Shown here one piece after another: positions 7,189 through 15,486 of a DNA stretch of 64,000 nucleotides (positions are counted from its first letter, which is position 1; each line of letters starts with the position of its first letter). This stretch comes from JAGNRR01 sp964389575. GTDB taxonomy: Bacteria > Bacteroidota > Bacteroidia > Chitinophagales > Chitinophagaceae. The notes under the pieces are model-generated. The model was not told the DNA's origin. It was given only the letters and a program-made list of their open reading frames with translations, and ran no database searches. The translations under genes were made by a program, and so were the position numbers. The DNA lies in assembly GCA_964389575.1 (NCBI GenBank), contig CAYMFF010000004.1, positions 9,547-73,546 on the forward strand, given 5' to 3'.

Positions 7189-8489
7189 GAGGCAACTGTT
7201 TTAGCGTATGGAATGGGTTTATCATGCGGATCCGTTTCTGGGAAGCCTAACTCCTCTTCTAACATAGCCTCCAACTCTGGCGTAAAAAAATGTTCCAAAC
7301 TTTCAGCTCCTTCATGCACATGATCAGCAGGAATTCGTAGAAATTTACTCATATACATTTCCCACAATCTGTGTAATTTAGCAATCCGCTTTGACTCATG
7401 CATTCCATCTTCAGTCAGGAACCAAGTACCGTCTTGCTCAGACACTAATCCGCCGCGACATAATCTTTTTAGGCTCGCTCTCATTTTGCTTTCTTCAAAA
7501 TATCTACGTTCTTGCAAAGCAGTAATTTTCCTTTTGGCAAATGGATTATTTTCTTGTTCACTGAGATGAAAAAATATCTTCAAAATATTTTCATCCATGG
7601 TATTCTGAGTTTTTCTTTTTTTACTTAACCATTTAAAAAAGAAGCCACGTTCAGGAGCGAAGGTCATAGAAATAAAAGCAATAAAAGTAATTGCAATAAT
7701 AATCCATGGACCCGTTGGCATTTTGGGTGCGGTATAAGAAATGTAGCTTCCAAACAAACCAGCGAAGGCTCCAAAAGCTGCTGCCAAAATAATCAAAACA
7801 GATAATTTATTCGTCCAATATCTTGCAGCGGCAGCTGGCGTAATCAACATAGCTGCCATAAGCACCACGCCCACAGCTTGAATTCCTACAGCAATAGCAA
7901 TTACTGTAAGCGTTGATAAAATAAATTCTATAGAACGTACTGGCAGACCAAGCGCAGAAGCATATTCGGCATCAAAACTAAGAACAGTAAATTCTTTGAA
8001 CAATAACCAAACGGCCACTACCAAAACCACACAAACTATCGCCAACAAAATGACATCGTTTCCAACCAAAGCTGCCGCTTGACCGAACAAGAAATGATCA
8101 ATACCAGACTGAGCTGCATTGCCTGTTGATTGAATATAACTCAAAAGCATAATTCCAATTCCAAAAAAAACTGTTAGCACAATGGCAATAGCCGCATCCG
8201 CTTTTATGCGAGATTTTTTACTAATAAAATCTATACTCACTATACTCATCCAACCGCTTAAAAAAGCACCTAATAACAAAACCAATGGATGGCGCATTTG
8301 AGAAAAAATAAACGCCAAACAAATTCCAGGTAAAACAGCATGCGCCACCGCATCGCCCACCAAAGATTTTTTACGCAGAAAAGTAAAGGTCCCTACTACA
8401 GCAGTACTGGCACCTAAAAGCATAACACCCAATACGACATAACGCACATTGGCATTTGACAAACTCAGAAATTCAATGAGTTCTTTCAT
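7185..8489 (-). CDS. Metal ABC transporter permease fused to a DtxR/MntR-like regulator
   Basis: A 434-residue two-part protein. Residues 1 to about 285 are an ABC-3 permease (FLRKKSLVGDAVAHAVLPGI near 38-57, multiple helices, ending in a basic KWLSKKRKTQ). Residues 297-434 look like a full DtxR/MntR repressor: a winged helix (FFHLSEQENNPFAK to GTWFLTEDGM), a linking helix RIAKLHRLWEMYM, then HVHEGAESLEHF and DPHDKPIP. In MntR the matching residues (E-x-x-E-H and a histidine in the linking helix) bind manganese. Orientation places this domain in the cytoplasm. The usual permease is about 280-300 residues, so this is a genuine fusion with no stop or frameshift between the parts. The start abuts the ATPase stop at 8489. 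Confidence 0.9.
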   Translation of the reverse strand: MKELIEFLSLSNANVRYVVLGVMLLGASTAVVGTFTFLRKKSLVGDAVAHAVLPGICLAFIFSQMRHPLVLLLGAFLSGWMSIVSIDFISKKSRIKADAAIAIVLTVFFGIGIMLLSYIQSTGNAAQSGIDHFLFGQAAALVGNDVILLAIVCVVLVVAVWLLFKEFTVLSFDAEYASALGLPVRSIEFILSTLTVIAIAVGIQAVGVVLMAAMLITPAAAARYWTNKLSVLIILAAAFGAFAGLFGSYISYTAPKMPTGPWIIIAITFIAFISMTFAPERGFFFKWLSKKRKTQNTMDENILKIFFHLSEQENNPFAKRKITALQERRYFEESKMRASLKRLCRGGLVSEQDGTWFLTEDGMHESKRIAKLHRLWEMYMSKFLRIPADHVHEGAESLEHFFTPELEAMLEEELGFPETDPHDKPIPYAKTVAS

Positions 8490-9274
8490 TAGCCTTTTAT
8501 TGGAAATTCTTTTTGTCGGATAAAATTAGAAAGACTGTCTAACAAGGTCAATTTACCGCCATAAGTTTCTTGCAACAATTTAGTTGTAAAAATCTCTTCT
8601 TTGGGACCACTAGCGATTAATCGCATATTTAATAATATCACCCAATCAAAATATTCATAAGCCGATTGTAAATCATGATGGACCACCATAATCGTTTTTT
8701 CTTCGGCTCGCATTTCTTGTAATAGATTTAAAATTGAACTTTCAGCGGAGGCATCCACACCTGCAAAAGGCTCATCCATTAAATATAAATTGGCTTGTTG
8801 TGCTAGCGAACGGGCAATAAAAACGCGCTGTTGCTGGCCACCAGATAGTTGAGCTATTTGCCGTTTAGCATAATCTTGCATGTTCACCTTTGCTAAGCTA
8901 GCCATTGCAATTTCTTTGTCTTCTTTTGTTATTCGTTTAAAGAGCCCTCTTCTACCGTAACGACCCATGAGCACTACATCCAAGACACTTGCCGGAAAAT
9001 CCCAATCAACCGATTCTCGTTGAGGCACATAGCTTATTTGCTCACGAACTTCATCTACATCTTTATCAAATACTTTTACATAACCACTTTGCTTATCTAC
9101 TAATCCCATTACAGATTTTAGCATAGTAGATTTACCTGCTCCGTTTGGTCCAATAATACCAACTAACTTTCCTTTAGGAATACTAAAATCTACATTCCAA
9201 AGCACAGGATTTTTATCATAGCTTACGGTTAAATCATGAACTTCTAAAACAGGATTTTCTACTTGAACGATCAT
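8489..9274 (-). CDS. Metal ABC transporter ATP-binding protein
   Basis: A 261-residue ABC ATPase of the zinc/manganese uptake class. Walker A is GPNGAGKST (about residues 42-50), the Q-loop is in SYVPQRESVDWDFP, the signature is LSGGQQQRVFIARSLA, Walker B is LYLMDEPFAGVD, and the H-loop is MVVHHDLQSA. The SVDWDFP segment after the Q-loop is typical of the Mn/Zn/Fe importers (MntB/TroB/SitB type). It powers the two ABC-3 permeases encoded just downstream, sharing one base with the first. A 78-base gap separates it from the binding-protein gene; that gap holds only AT-rich sequence with short AAAAACT-like direct repeats on the minus strand. Confidence 0.93.
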   Translation of the reverse strand: MIVQVENPVLEVHDLTVSYDKNPVLWNVDFSIPKGKLVGIIGPNGAGKSTMLKSVMGLVDKQSGYVKVFDKDVDEVREQISYVPQRESVDWDFPASVLDVVLMGRYGRRGLFKRITKEDKEIAMASLAKVNMQDYAKRQIAQLSGGQQQRVFIARSLAQQANLYLMDEPFAGVDASAESSILNLLQEMRAEEKTIMVVHHDLQSAYEYFDWVILLNMRLIASGPKEEIFTTKLLQETYGGKLTLLDSLSNFIRQKEFPIKG

Positions 9275-9352
9275 TTTTTTAGTTATGAGTTTTTAATTTT
9301 AAGTTTTTAGTTTCGATTTGAATTAATGAGCGCACTTTTCACTTAAAACAAA

Positions 9353-10279
9353 TTACTTCAGCGCATTCACAATCGCATTCGTATTATGCTCTATCATGCC
9401 TATATAAGTTCCTTCCGGTGTATCATCCGCACCCATAGCATCGGAGAAAAGTGTGCCACCGATTTTTACATCCCAGCCTTTCTTTTTACAACCTTCTATT
9501 ACCGCTTTTAAGTTTCTTTCGTTTACTGAAGACTCTACAAAAACGGCCTTTACTTTTCGTTTGATAATTAAATCTACCATTTCAGTAATGTCTTTAATTC
9601 CTATTTCACTTACGGTGGATATTCCTTGTAAACCCTGAACTTCTATATCATATGTTTTCCCGTAATAGTTGAAGGCGTCGTGTGAGGTGATTAGCAAGCG
9701 TTGTACTTTAGGGATTGTTGATATATTCTTAGTGACATAAATGTGCCTCTTTTCTAGGAAGCCTCCAAAATATCTATTTGAATTGCTCTCAAATAATTCC
9801 CTGTGATCCGGTAATTCTTTTGATACCGTTTCTAAAATTGGACTTTCTATCATTGACCAGAGAGAAACACTATGCCAAACATGAGGATCATAAATAATCT
9901 CTTCGCCTTGGTCGCTAGAGATTATCAATTCTTCTCGGGGAATATCTTTAGTAACAGCCACCACGGTTTTTTTCTTGGCAAACTTTTCAAAAACATCTTG
10001 CATTTTACCTTCTAGATGCAGGCCATTATAAAAAATAATATCAGCGTCGGTTAGTTTTTTTAAATCACCTTGCGTGGCTTTGTAGTAATGTGGATCTACG
10101 CCTGGTCCCATTAAGCTAACAACTTCTGCTTTGTCGCCCGCAATATTTCTAACCGCATCGGCTATCATTTGAGTGGTGGTTACGATATAAAGTTTGCCAT
10201 CATCTCGATGACTCTTAGTTTGGTCACAAGAGCCAAATAGCAAGCAGGTTGCTATAAAAAATAAAATTGTTCTTTTCAT
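9353..10279 (-). CDS. Metal ABC transporter substrate-binding lipoprotein (TroA/MntA/SitA type)
   Basis: A 308-residue cluster A-I binding protein. The signal peptide ends in the lipobox LFGSC with cysteine 18 as lipidation site, so it is anchored at the inner membrane on the periplasmic side. Metal-ligand segments are recognisable: DPHYYKATQGD, DPHVWHSV, LLITSHDAFNYYG and LFSDAMG. The last motif with aspartate, and the closing YIGMIEHNTNAIVNAL, resemble the manganese/iron branch more than the zinc ZnuA branch, which has a His-rich loop that is absent here. First gene of the uptake operon; its promoter and a perfect palindrome lie just upstream, shared with the divergent trpS gene. Confidence 0.92.
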   Translation of the reverse strand: MKRTILFFIATCLLFGSCDQTKSHRDDGKLYIVTTTQMIADAVRNIAGDKAEVVSLMGPGVDPHYYKATQGDLKKLTDADIIFYNGLHLEGKMQDVFEKFAKKKTVVAVTKDIPREELIISSDQGEEIIYDPHVWHSVSLWSMIESPILETVSKELPDHRELFESNSNRYFGGFLEKRHIYVTKNISTIPKVQRLLITSHDAFNYYGKTYDIEVQGLQGISTVSEIGIKDITEMVDLIIKRKVKAVFVESSVNERNLKAVIEGCKKKGWDVKIGGTLFSDAMGADDTPEGTYIGMIEHNTNAIVNALK

Positions 10280-10286
10280 CTTATAT

Positions 10287-10310
10287 AATTGTTAGACTAG
10301 ACTAACAATT
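10287..10310 (-). promoter_or_regulatory. Palindromic operator candidate for a DtxR/MntR-type repressor
   Basis: A perfect inverted repeat: AATTGTTAG (10287-10295), six bases ACTAGA, then CTAACAATT (10302-10310). It sits directly downstream of the minus-strand -7 box (10312-10319) and 7 bases before the ATG of the metal-binding lipoprotein, that is, over the expected transcription start. Location and TTAG/CTAA half-sites suit a repressor of the DtxR/MntR class, whose known operators are interrupted palindromes rich in TTAG/CTAA. The obvious candidate regulator is the domain fused to the permease in the same operon. Confidence 0.65.
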
Positions 10311-10311
10311 A

Positions 10312-10319
10312 CAAATATA
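10312..10319 (-). promoter_or_regulatory. -7 promoter box of the metal-uptake operon (TATATTTG)
   Basis: Exact TAnnTTTG box on the minus strand, immediately upstream of the palindrome, so a repressor bound there would block the start site. No clear -33 TTG is found, which suits a promoter that is weak or needs help. Divergent trpS starts 57 bases away and has only a near match (TAAATTCG, 10361-10368). Confidence 0.6.
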
Positions 10320-10375
10320 AAGCATTTCCAAGAAAATAGAACTAGATTAAATGTTGATTGTAAATTCGCAAATCT

Positions 10376-11371
10376 ATGAGCAAAGAAGTCGTTGTAAGTG
10401 GCATCAGAAGTACAGGTTACCTTCATTTGGGTAATTATTTTGGTGCCATTCAGAATTATGTAAAAATGCAGAATGATTACAATTGTTACTTTTTTGTAGC
10501 AGATTATCATGCGCTCACAACTCATCCAGACCCCAAAGAATTAAAACCCAATGTTTATCGAGTCATCGCCGAGAATATTGCCAGCGGGCTAGATCCTGAG
10601 AAAGTGGCACTTTACGTTCAAAGCGACATTCCTGAAATTCCTGAGTTGTATTTAATGCTGAATATGTTGGCGTATAAAGGCGAATTAGAGAAAACAGCTT
10701 CTTTTAAAGACAAGGCGCGGAACCAACCGGACAATATTAATGCTGGACTACTTACCTATCCGAGTCTAATGGCAGCAGATATTATTATCCATCGGGCGCA
10801 TAAAGTTCCTGTTGGAAAGGATCAAGAGCAACATTTAGAAATGACCCGAAATTTCGCTGGACGGTTTAATCATCGTTATGGCGAACTTTTCCCTGAACCA
10901 ACTGCATTTAACTTTGGCGAACAGCTTATCAAAATACCAAGCTTAGACGGGAAGGGCAAAATGAGTAAAAGTGAAAATGAAAATGCTACTATTTATCTCG
11001 CTGACAATGACGATAATATTCGCAAAAAGATTATGAAAGCAAAAACAGATGGCGGTCCAACAGAGCCAAATTCTGAAATGCCAGATTATATTGAAAATAT
11101 TTTCTTATTAATGAAATTAGTGAGCGAAGAAAACCACTACAATAAATTCGTAGCAGATTTTAATAATTGTGAGATTCGATACGGTGATATGAAAAAACAA
11201 CTGGCTGAAGACATGATAAATTTTGTCAGCCCAATTCGAAAGAAAGCGCAAAATCTTCAGGAAGATATCCCAAGCTTGCAAAAAATCATGAAAGAAGGAA
11301 AAGACAAAGCACGTGCTAGTGCGAGTGAAACCCTTACTGCAGCTAGAAAATTAATTGGAATAAATTATTAA
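10376..11371 (+). CDS. trpS: Tryptophan--tRNA ligase
   Basis: A 331-residue class I aminoacyl-tRNA synthetase, the usual bacterial TrpRS length. The HIGH-type motif is in STGYLHLGNYFGA (residues 12-24) and the KMSKS loop is GKGKMSKSENE. Other TrpRS hallmarks include YVQSDIPE, the DQEQHLEMTR segment that recognises tryptophan and adenylate, and the C-terminal helical anticodon region. It charges tRNA-Trp in the cytosol. The ATG at 10376 gives the expected N terminus. It is divergent from the metal-uptake operon and is followed 46 bases later by the deoxynucleoside kinase on the same strand. Confidence 0.97.
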   Translation: MSKEVVVSGIRSTGYLHLGNYFGAIQNYVKMQNDYNCYFFVADYHALTTHPDPKELKPNVYRVIAENIASGLDPEKVALYVQSDIPEIPELYLMLNMLAYKGELEKTASFKDKARNQPDNINAGLLTYPSLMAADIIIHRAHKVPVGKDQEQHLEMTRNFAGRFNHRYGELFPEPTAFNFGEQLIKIPSLDGKGKMSKSENENATIYLADNDDNIRKKIMKAKTDGGPTEPNSEMPDYIENIFLLMKLVSEENHYNKFVADFNNCEIRYGDMKKQLAEDMINFVSPIRKKAQNLQEDIPSLQKIMKEGKDKARASASETLTAARKLIGINY

Positions 11372-11417
11372 TGCCACTCGCTTTTTAAATATTATTGACT
11401 AGATTAGCGCTGAATTT

Positions 11418-12056
11418 ATGGCGAAGAAGAAAAAGAAAATCAAACACGTTGCAATAGCCGGAAACATTGGTGCTGGAAAGACAACGCTTACTAAAATATT
11501 AGCAAAGCATTTCAATTGGTCACCCAATTATGAAGATGTAGAAAACAATCCGTATTTGGATGACTTCTACAAGGACATGCCCCGTTGGAGTTTCAACTTG
11601 CAGGTTTTCTTTTTAAATAGTCGTTTAAAACAATTGGTGGATATTCAAAATGGAGACCAAGTGGTTATTCAAGACAGAACCATTTATGAAGACGCCAACA
11701 TCTTTGCTCCCAATCTTCATGAAATGGGTCTTATGAGCAAACGTGACTTTGAGAATTACAGCAACTTCTTTGATACCTTAAAGTCTATGGTCAATCCGCC
11801 AGACTTATTAATTTATCTTCGAGCTAGTGTACCTGCTTTGGTTGGTCAAATTCAAAAACGTGGCCGAGAATATGAAGAGAACATCCGTCTGGATTACTTA
11901 AAACGACTCAACGAATACTACAATAATTGGATTGACAAATACCAAGATGGCAAGTTGCTAATTATTGATATTGACAAAATCAACTTTGCTGAGAATAAAG
12001 AGGATACTGCTAAAGTCATAAACATGGTGAATGCAGAGGTGAACGGCCTTTTCTAA
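11418..12056 (+). CDS. Deoxynucleoside kinase (dNK/dGK-dAK family)
   Basis: A 212-residue cytosolic P-loop kinase. The basic N terminus (KKKKKIKH) leads into the P-loop GNIGAGKTTLTK (about 15-26). The nucleoside-binding segment has VENNPYLDDFY and FNLQVFFL, and the DRT motif (VIQDRTIYED) marks the deoxynucleoside kinase family. The lid region is QKRGREYEENI, with the arginines that hold phosphates. It phosphorylates deoxynucleosides using ATP for salvage; which base is preferred cannot be read here. Size and motifs fit the Bacteroidota branch. It lies downstream of trpS without a visible terminator. Confidence 0.9.
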   Translation: MAKKKKKIKHVAIAGNIGAGKTTLTKILAKHFNWSPNYEDVENNPYLDDFYKDMPRWSFNLQVFFLNSRLKQLVDIQNGDQVVIQDRTIYEDANIFAPNLHEMGLMSKRDFENYSNFFDTLKSMVNPPDLLIYLRASVPALVGQIQKRGREYEENIRLDYLKRLNEYYNNWIDKYQDGKLLIIDIDKINFAENKEDTAKVINMVNAEVNGLF

Positions 12057-12093
12057 GGTGGCACAGAACTTGCACCTATTAGTTATATAGCGT

Positions 12094-13122
12094 ATGAAAA
12101 AAAAATCTTTACTATCTAGTTTTATCCTTATTGTTGGACTGAGTATTTACATGACTATCAACACATCATATAGCGGTGTGATGGGTGGAACATTTAATTC
12201 TTATTCAAACACGGCCTGTACCACTTGTCACGGGACTAGTGCTCCAACGACGAGCATTGCCGTAAATGGCTTACCTGCTAATTATAACAATGGTCAATCT
12301 TATCCATTGAGTGTTACAATTACTAATGCCGCAAAGGTGATTGCTGGTTTTCAAATTCGCTCTAACATTGGAACCATTACTACAACAGATCCAGGTATAA
12401 ACGTTTATAGCGATAACAGAAGTGCTGGACATAATTCGCCTAAAGGAATGACAGCTGGTGTTGCCACCTTTAATGTGATATGGACAGCTCCTGCAACAGG
12501 AAGTACCATAGCGAATTTTGGTGCTCAAGGAATTGGAGCGAATGGAAACGGTGGTGCTGGTGGAGATAGTGGTGATTTTATTACAATCAGTAATATAGCC
12601 TTGCCGGTGAGATTCGTACACTTTTCTGCCAAAGCTGAAAATGGAGTTATCAAACTATTCTTTGAGACACAAGATGAAAAAAATATAAAAAAATATTTAT
12701 TAGAACGAAAATCTGAAAACAATGGTTTCAGAACGATTCAAGAAATTGCACCAAAGGGTAATGGCCAATATGAATTAGTTGATCAAACTATAGAACCCAA
12801 TAAGAACTATCTCTACAGAATAGTAGAGGAAGATTTAGAAGGCCAAAAAACCTATTCTAAAGTTATTAGTGCACAAATCAATATTAATAATGATTTAGCC
12901 ATATACCCAACCATTGTGAAGAATAATATCCTTCATATTAAAGGGCTCAATACAAAATTAAATCCCAACTTAATTCTTTATAGCATTACAGGTAATCCGG
13001 TACTAACCACTGAGGCTCATGCTAATATCTCTCTTTCGAACACGATCGCTAAAGGACTTTACATTGCACATATAAGAGTTGATGACCAAATATTATTGAC
13101 TCAAAAGCTTAGTATTCAATAG
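12094..13122 (+). CDS. T9SS-exported choice-of-anchor V protein with CxxCH motif
   Basis: A 342-residue secreted protein. It has a signal peptide (about 1-25), then a CTTCHG motif near residue 48, then a beta-sandwich region to about 170 (NGLPANYNNGQSYPLSVTIT, AGFQIR, GVATFNVIWTAP). This order matches, from memory, the choice-of-anchor V family, in which CxxCH near the N terminus is a recurring feature. A fibronectin-like stretch (ALPVRFVHFSAKAENGVIK onward) leads to a C-terminal type A T9SS sorting domain (IYPTIVKN to LLTQKLSIQ). The CxxCH could hold covalent heme; this is not proven. A paralogue follows directly. It is expected at the cell surface or outside the cell. Confidence 0.85.
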   Translation: MKKKSLLSSFILIVGLSIYMTINTSYSGVMGGTFNSYSNTACTTCHGTSAPTTSIAVNGLPANYNNGQSYPLSVTITNAAKVIAGFQIRSNIGTITTTDPGINVYSDNRSAGHNSPKGMTAGVATFNVIWTAPATGSTIANFGAQGIGANGNGGAGGDSGDFITISNIALPVRFVHFSAKAENGVIKLFFETQDEKNIKKYLLERKSENNGFRTIQEIAPKGNGQYELVDQTIEPNKNYLYRIVEEDLEGQKTYSKVISAQININNDLAIYPTIVKNNILHIKGLNTKLNPNLILYSITGNPVLTTEAHANISLSNTIAKGLYIAHIRVDDQILLTQKLSIQ

Positions 13123-13229
13123 ATAAATCAATAGAAACTTTACTTTGTAACCTTCGTTGAAAACAAAGCCTACATTTTGATTTAAATAATACGTACCTTT
13201 AAGGTAATACAAACTATAAAACTTTATCT

Positions 13230-14228
13230 ATGAAACAAAAATCTTTACTTACAACTTTATTATTAATCATTGGTTTAGGGTCTTATACGGTTCTAAACAC
13301 CTCCTACAGCTCTGGCTTTACAAGTTACACTAACAATTGTGGTTGCCATGGAGGTGCAAACTCAGCTACTTCTGTAGTAATTAATGCACCTACATTTTAT
13401 AATCCAGGTCAAACTTATCCTGTTACCGTAACGGTTACGAATGCTATGCTAAACCTGGCTGGTTTTCAAGTTCAAACTAGTATCGGAACACTGAGTACAA
13501 CAGATCCCGACGTAACCATTCAAAGTGGTAATATGAGTGCTGGGCATAACAAACGAAAATCTATGGTAGGAAACACGGCGACCTTTAGCCTGATGTGGAC
13601 TGCACCAACTCCTGGCGGAACGGCCGCAACATTTAATGCCGTAGGAAATGCCGTTAATGGTGGAGGAACCGGTGGTGACATGTGGAACGCTGCAGCTTCT
13701 ACTAATACAGCATTGCCTATTAATTTCAAAAATGTTTCAGCCAAACAAATGGAATCGCATATTCTGGTTCAATTCTATACGAACGATGAGTTTAACGTAA
13801 AAAGCTTTGAAATAGAAAAAAGTATTGATGGAGTAGAATTTTCTACCGTTACTAGCCTTACTCCTAAAGGCAATGGCTTATATCAATACCGAGATCATGA
13901 AGTTACAAATGAAGCATATTATTACCGCATTAAGGAATTGACAAACAACAATGAATTTTATTATTCCAATGTGGTTAAAACAATTGTAACTACGTCCAAT
14001 GAAATTGCTATATATCCAACCCTAATTGAAGGAAATCAGATTACAATTTCCAATTTAGCTAAGGACAAGAATATTGAACTAGCACTTTACGATTTCTTAG
14101 GAAGAAAAGTACATGAATCAAGAATCAAAAATAGTAGCCATACATTACCTAGCTTAAATGGCAACTTTATTGCTGTTTTAACCGAAAACGGTACTGTGCT
14201 AAAAGTTCAGAAACTTACGATTCAATAA
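13230..14228 (+). CDS. T9SS-exported choice-of-anchor V paralogue with shortened CxCH motif
   Basis: A 332-residue paralogue of the preceding gene with the same order: signal peptide (KSLLTTLLLIIGLGSYTVLNTSYS), cysteine motif, beta sandwich (FYNPGQTYPVTVTVTNAMLNLAGFQVQ), fibronectin-like linker and T9SS type A sorting tail ending KVQKLTIQ. The cysteine motif reads NNCGCHGG, so the spacing is C-x-C-H instead of CxxCH. Standard heme c attachment needs two residues between the cysteines, so this copy may not bind heme the usual way. A near-consensus box TACCTTTA (13194-13201), itself part of the short palindrome TACCTT-T-AAGGTA, lies 28 bases upstream. A strong terminator follows. Confidence 0.85.
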   Translation: MKQKSLLTTLLLIIGLGSYTVLNTSYSSGFTSYTNNCGCHGGANSATSVVINAPTFYNPGQTYPVTVTVTNAMLNLAGFQVQTSIGTLSTTDPDVTIQSGNMSAGHNKRKSMVGNTATFSLMWTAPTPGGTAATFNAVGNAVNGGGTGGDMWNAAASTNTALPINFKNVSAKQMESHILVQFYTNDEFNVKSFEIEKSIDGVEFSTVTSLTPKGNGLYQYRDHEVTNEAYYYRIKELTNNNEFYYSNVVKTIVTTSNEIAIYPTLIEGNQITISNLAKDKNIELALYDFLGRKVHESRIKNSSHTLPSLNGNFIAVLTENGTVLKVQKLTIQ

Positions 14229-14250
14229 GAAACTTAAATTGAATAATAAA

Positions 14251-14284
14251 AAAGAAAAGCGTCACTCATGTGACGCTTTTCTTT
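14251..14284 (+). terminator. Bidirectional rho-independent terminator
   Basis: Stem AAAGAAAAGCGTCAC (14251-14265), loop TCAT, stem GTGACGCTTTTCTTT (14270-14284), with A-run and T-run flanks on both sides. It lies between convergent genes (paralogue ending 14228, ychF stop at 14290) and can serve both directions. Confidence 0.9.
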
Positions 14285-14289
14285 TTAGA

Positions 14290-15390
14290 TTAAACATTAA
14301 ATCGGAAATGCATAACATCGCCGTCACTTACTGTATACTCTTTTCCTTCAATACGCAGTTTACCCGCTTCTTTGGCTGCCGCTTCTGAACCTAGATTCAC
14401 ATAATCATCATAGGCGATTACCTCCGCTTTAATAAAACCTTTTTCAAAATCAGTATGTATTACTCCTGCTGCTTGAGGAGCCTTCCATCCTTTATGAATA
14501 GTCCAAGCTCGAACTTCCTGAACACCCGCTGTGAAGTAAGTAATTAAATTAAGCAACGCATACGCACTGCGAATCAATCGGTTTAAACCAGGTTCTTCTA
14601 ATTTATACTCTTCTAAAAACATTGCGCGATCATCAGCGTCTTCCATTACGCTTATTTCAGCTTCAATGTTATTATTCATAACAATTACTTCATTACCCTC
14701 TGCTTTTACCGCTTCAATTAATGCTTCAGAATATTTGTTACCAGTCAACATAGATGCCTCATCTACATTAGCTACATAAAGAACAGGTTTTGAAGTAAGA
14801 AGAAATAATTCATTCACTATAACCCACTCTTCATCTTCTAATGACATAGTTCGAATGCTACTACCTTCCATTAAATGAGCTTGACACTTTTCTAAAATGG
14901 CAACAATTTCCTTAGCCTTTGCATCGCCATTTTTGGCTACTTTACTATTTCGTTCTAGTTGCTTTTCGACGCTTTCTAGATCTTTCAGCTGAAGTTCCGT
15001 ATCAATAATTTCCATATCGCCTACTGGATTGATGGCACCTTCCTCTCTCAGGATATTTTCATCTTCAAAACACCGAATTACGTGAGTAATTGCGTCTACC
15101 TCACGAATATTGGCTAAAAACTTATTTCCCAAGCCCTCTCCTTTACTGGCTCCTTTCACCAAACCAGCAATATCTACAAACTCAATACTTGTTGGAATTA
15201 CCTTTTCTGGCTCAACTAATTCTGCTAATTTATCAATTCGGGTATCAGGAACGTCCACTTGTCCAACGTTGGGGTCTATCGTACAGAAACGATAATTACT
15301 AGCTTGCGCTTGCGCTTGCTGATTAACTGCGTTAAACAAGGTTGATTTTCCTACATTGGGTAATCCTACAATTCCTACTTTCAGTGCCAT
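14290..15390 (-). CDS. ychF: Redox-regulated ATPase YchF
   Basis: A 366-residue Obg-family P-loop protein. G1 is GLPNVGKSTLFNA (near residues 8-20), the YchF-specific G4-like NVDE replaces NKxD and explains the ATP preference, and the C-terminal TGS domain (FTAGVQEVRAWTI, ending DGDVMHFRFNV) is complete. It binds ribosomes and is linked to translation and stress responses in the family. The longest open frame starts at 15456, but YchF proteins begin MALKVGIVGLPNVGKST, so I chose the ATG at 15390. The MscS gene lies downstream on the opposite side of its start, on the same strand. Confidence 0.95.
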   Translation of the reverse strand: MALKVGIVGLPNVGKSTLFNAVNQQAQAQASNYRFCTIDPNVGQVDVPDTRIDKLAELVEPEKVIPTSIEFVDIAGLVKGASKGEGLGNKFLANIREVDAITHVIRCFEDENILREEGAINPVGDMEIIDTELQLKDLESVEKQLERNSKVAKNGDAKAKEIVAILEKCQAHLMEGSSIRTMSLEDEEWVIVNELFLLTSKPVLYVANVDEASMLTGNKYSEALIEAVKAEGNEVIVMNNNIEAEISVMEDADDRAMFLEEYKLEEPGLNRLIRSAYALLNLITYFTAGVQEVRAWTIHKGWKAPQAAGVIHTDFEKGFIKAEVIAYDDYVNLGSEAAAKEAGKLRIEGKEYTVSDGDVMHFRFNV

Positions 15391-15452
15391 GAATAATAAT
15401 TTATTATTGCAAATAAGCGTACAAAAATGCACACTCAACTGCGTGGCAAATG

Positions 15453-15468
15453 TCAATTAATTAATTGA
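15453..15468. repeat. 16-bp perfect palindrome between mscS and ychF
   Basis: TCAATTAA followed by its exact complement TTAATTGA, about 60 bases upstream of ychF and 19 bases after the mscS stop. It is AT-only apart from the outer C/G pair and lacks a T-run. It could be a protein binding site or chance in AT-rich DNA. Confidence 0.3.
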
Positions 15469-15486
15469 AAGTTCAAGATTTAATAT

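Noticed and set aside
9275..9352. Short direct repeats in the gap between the metal-binding lipoprotein and ATPase genes, considered as an insertion remnant
   Set aside because: The repeats are only a few bases of AAAAACT-like low-complexity sequence, with no terminal inverted repeats or target duplication.
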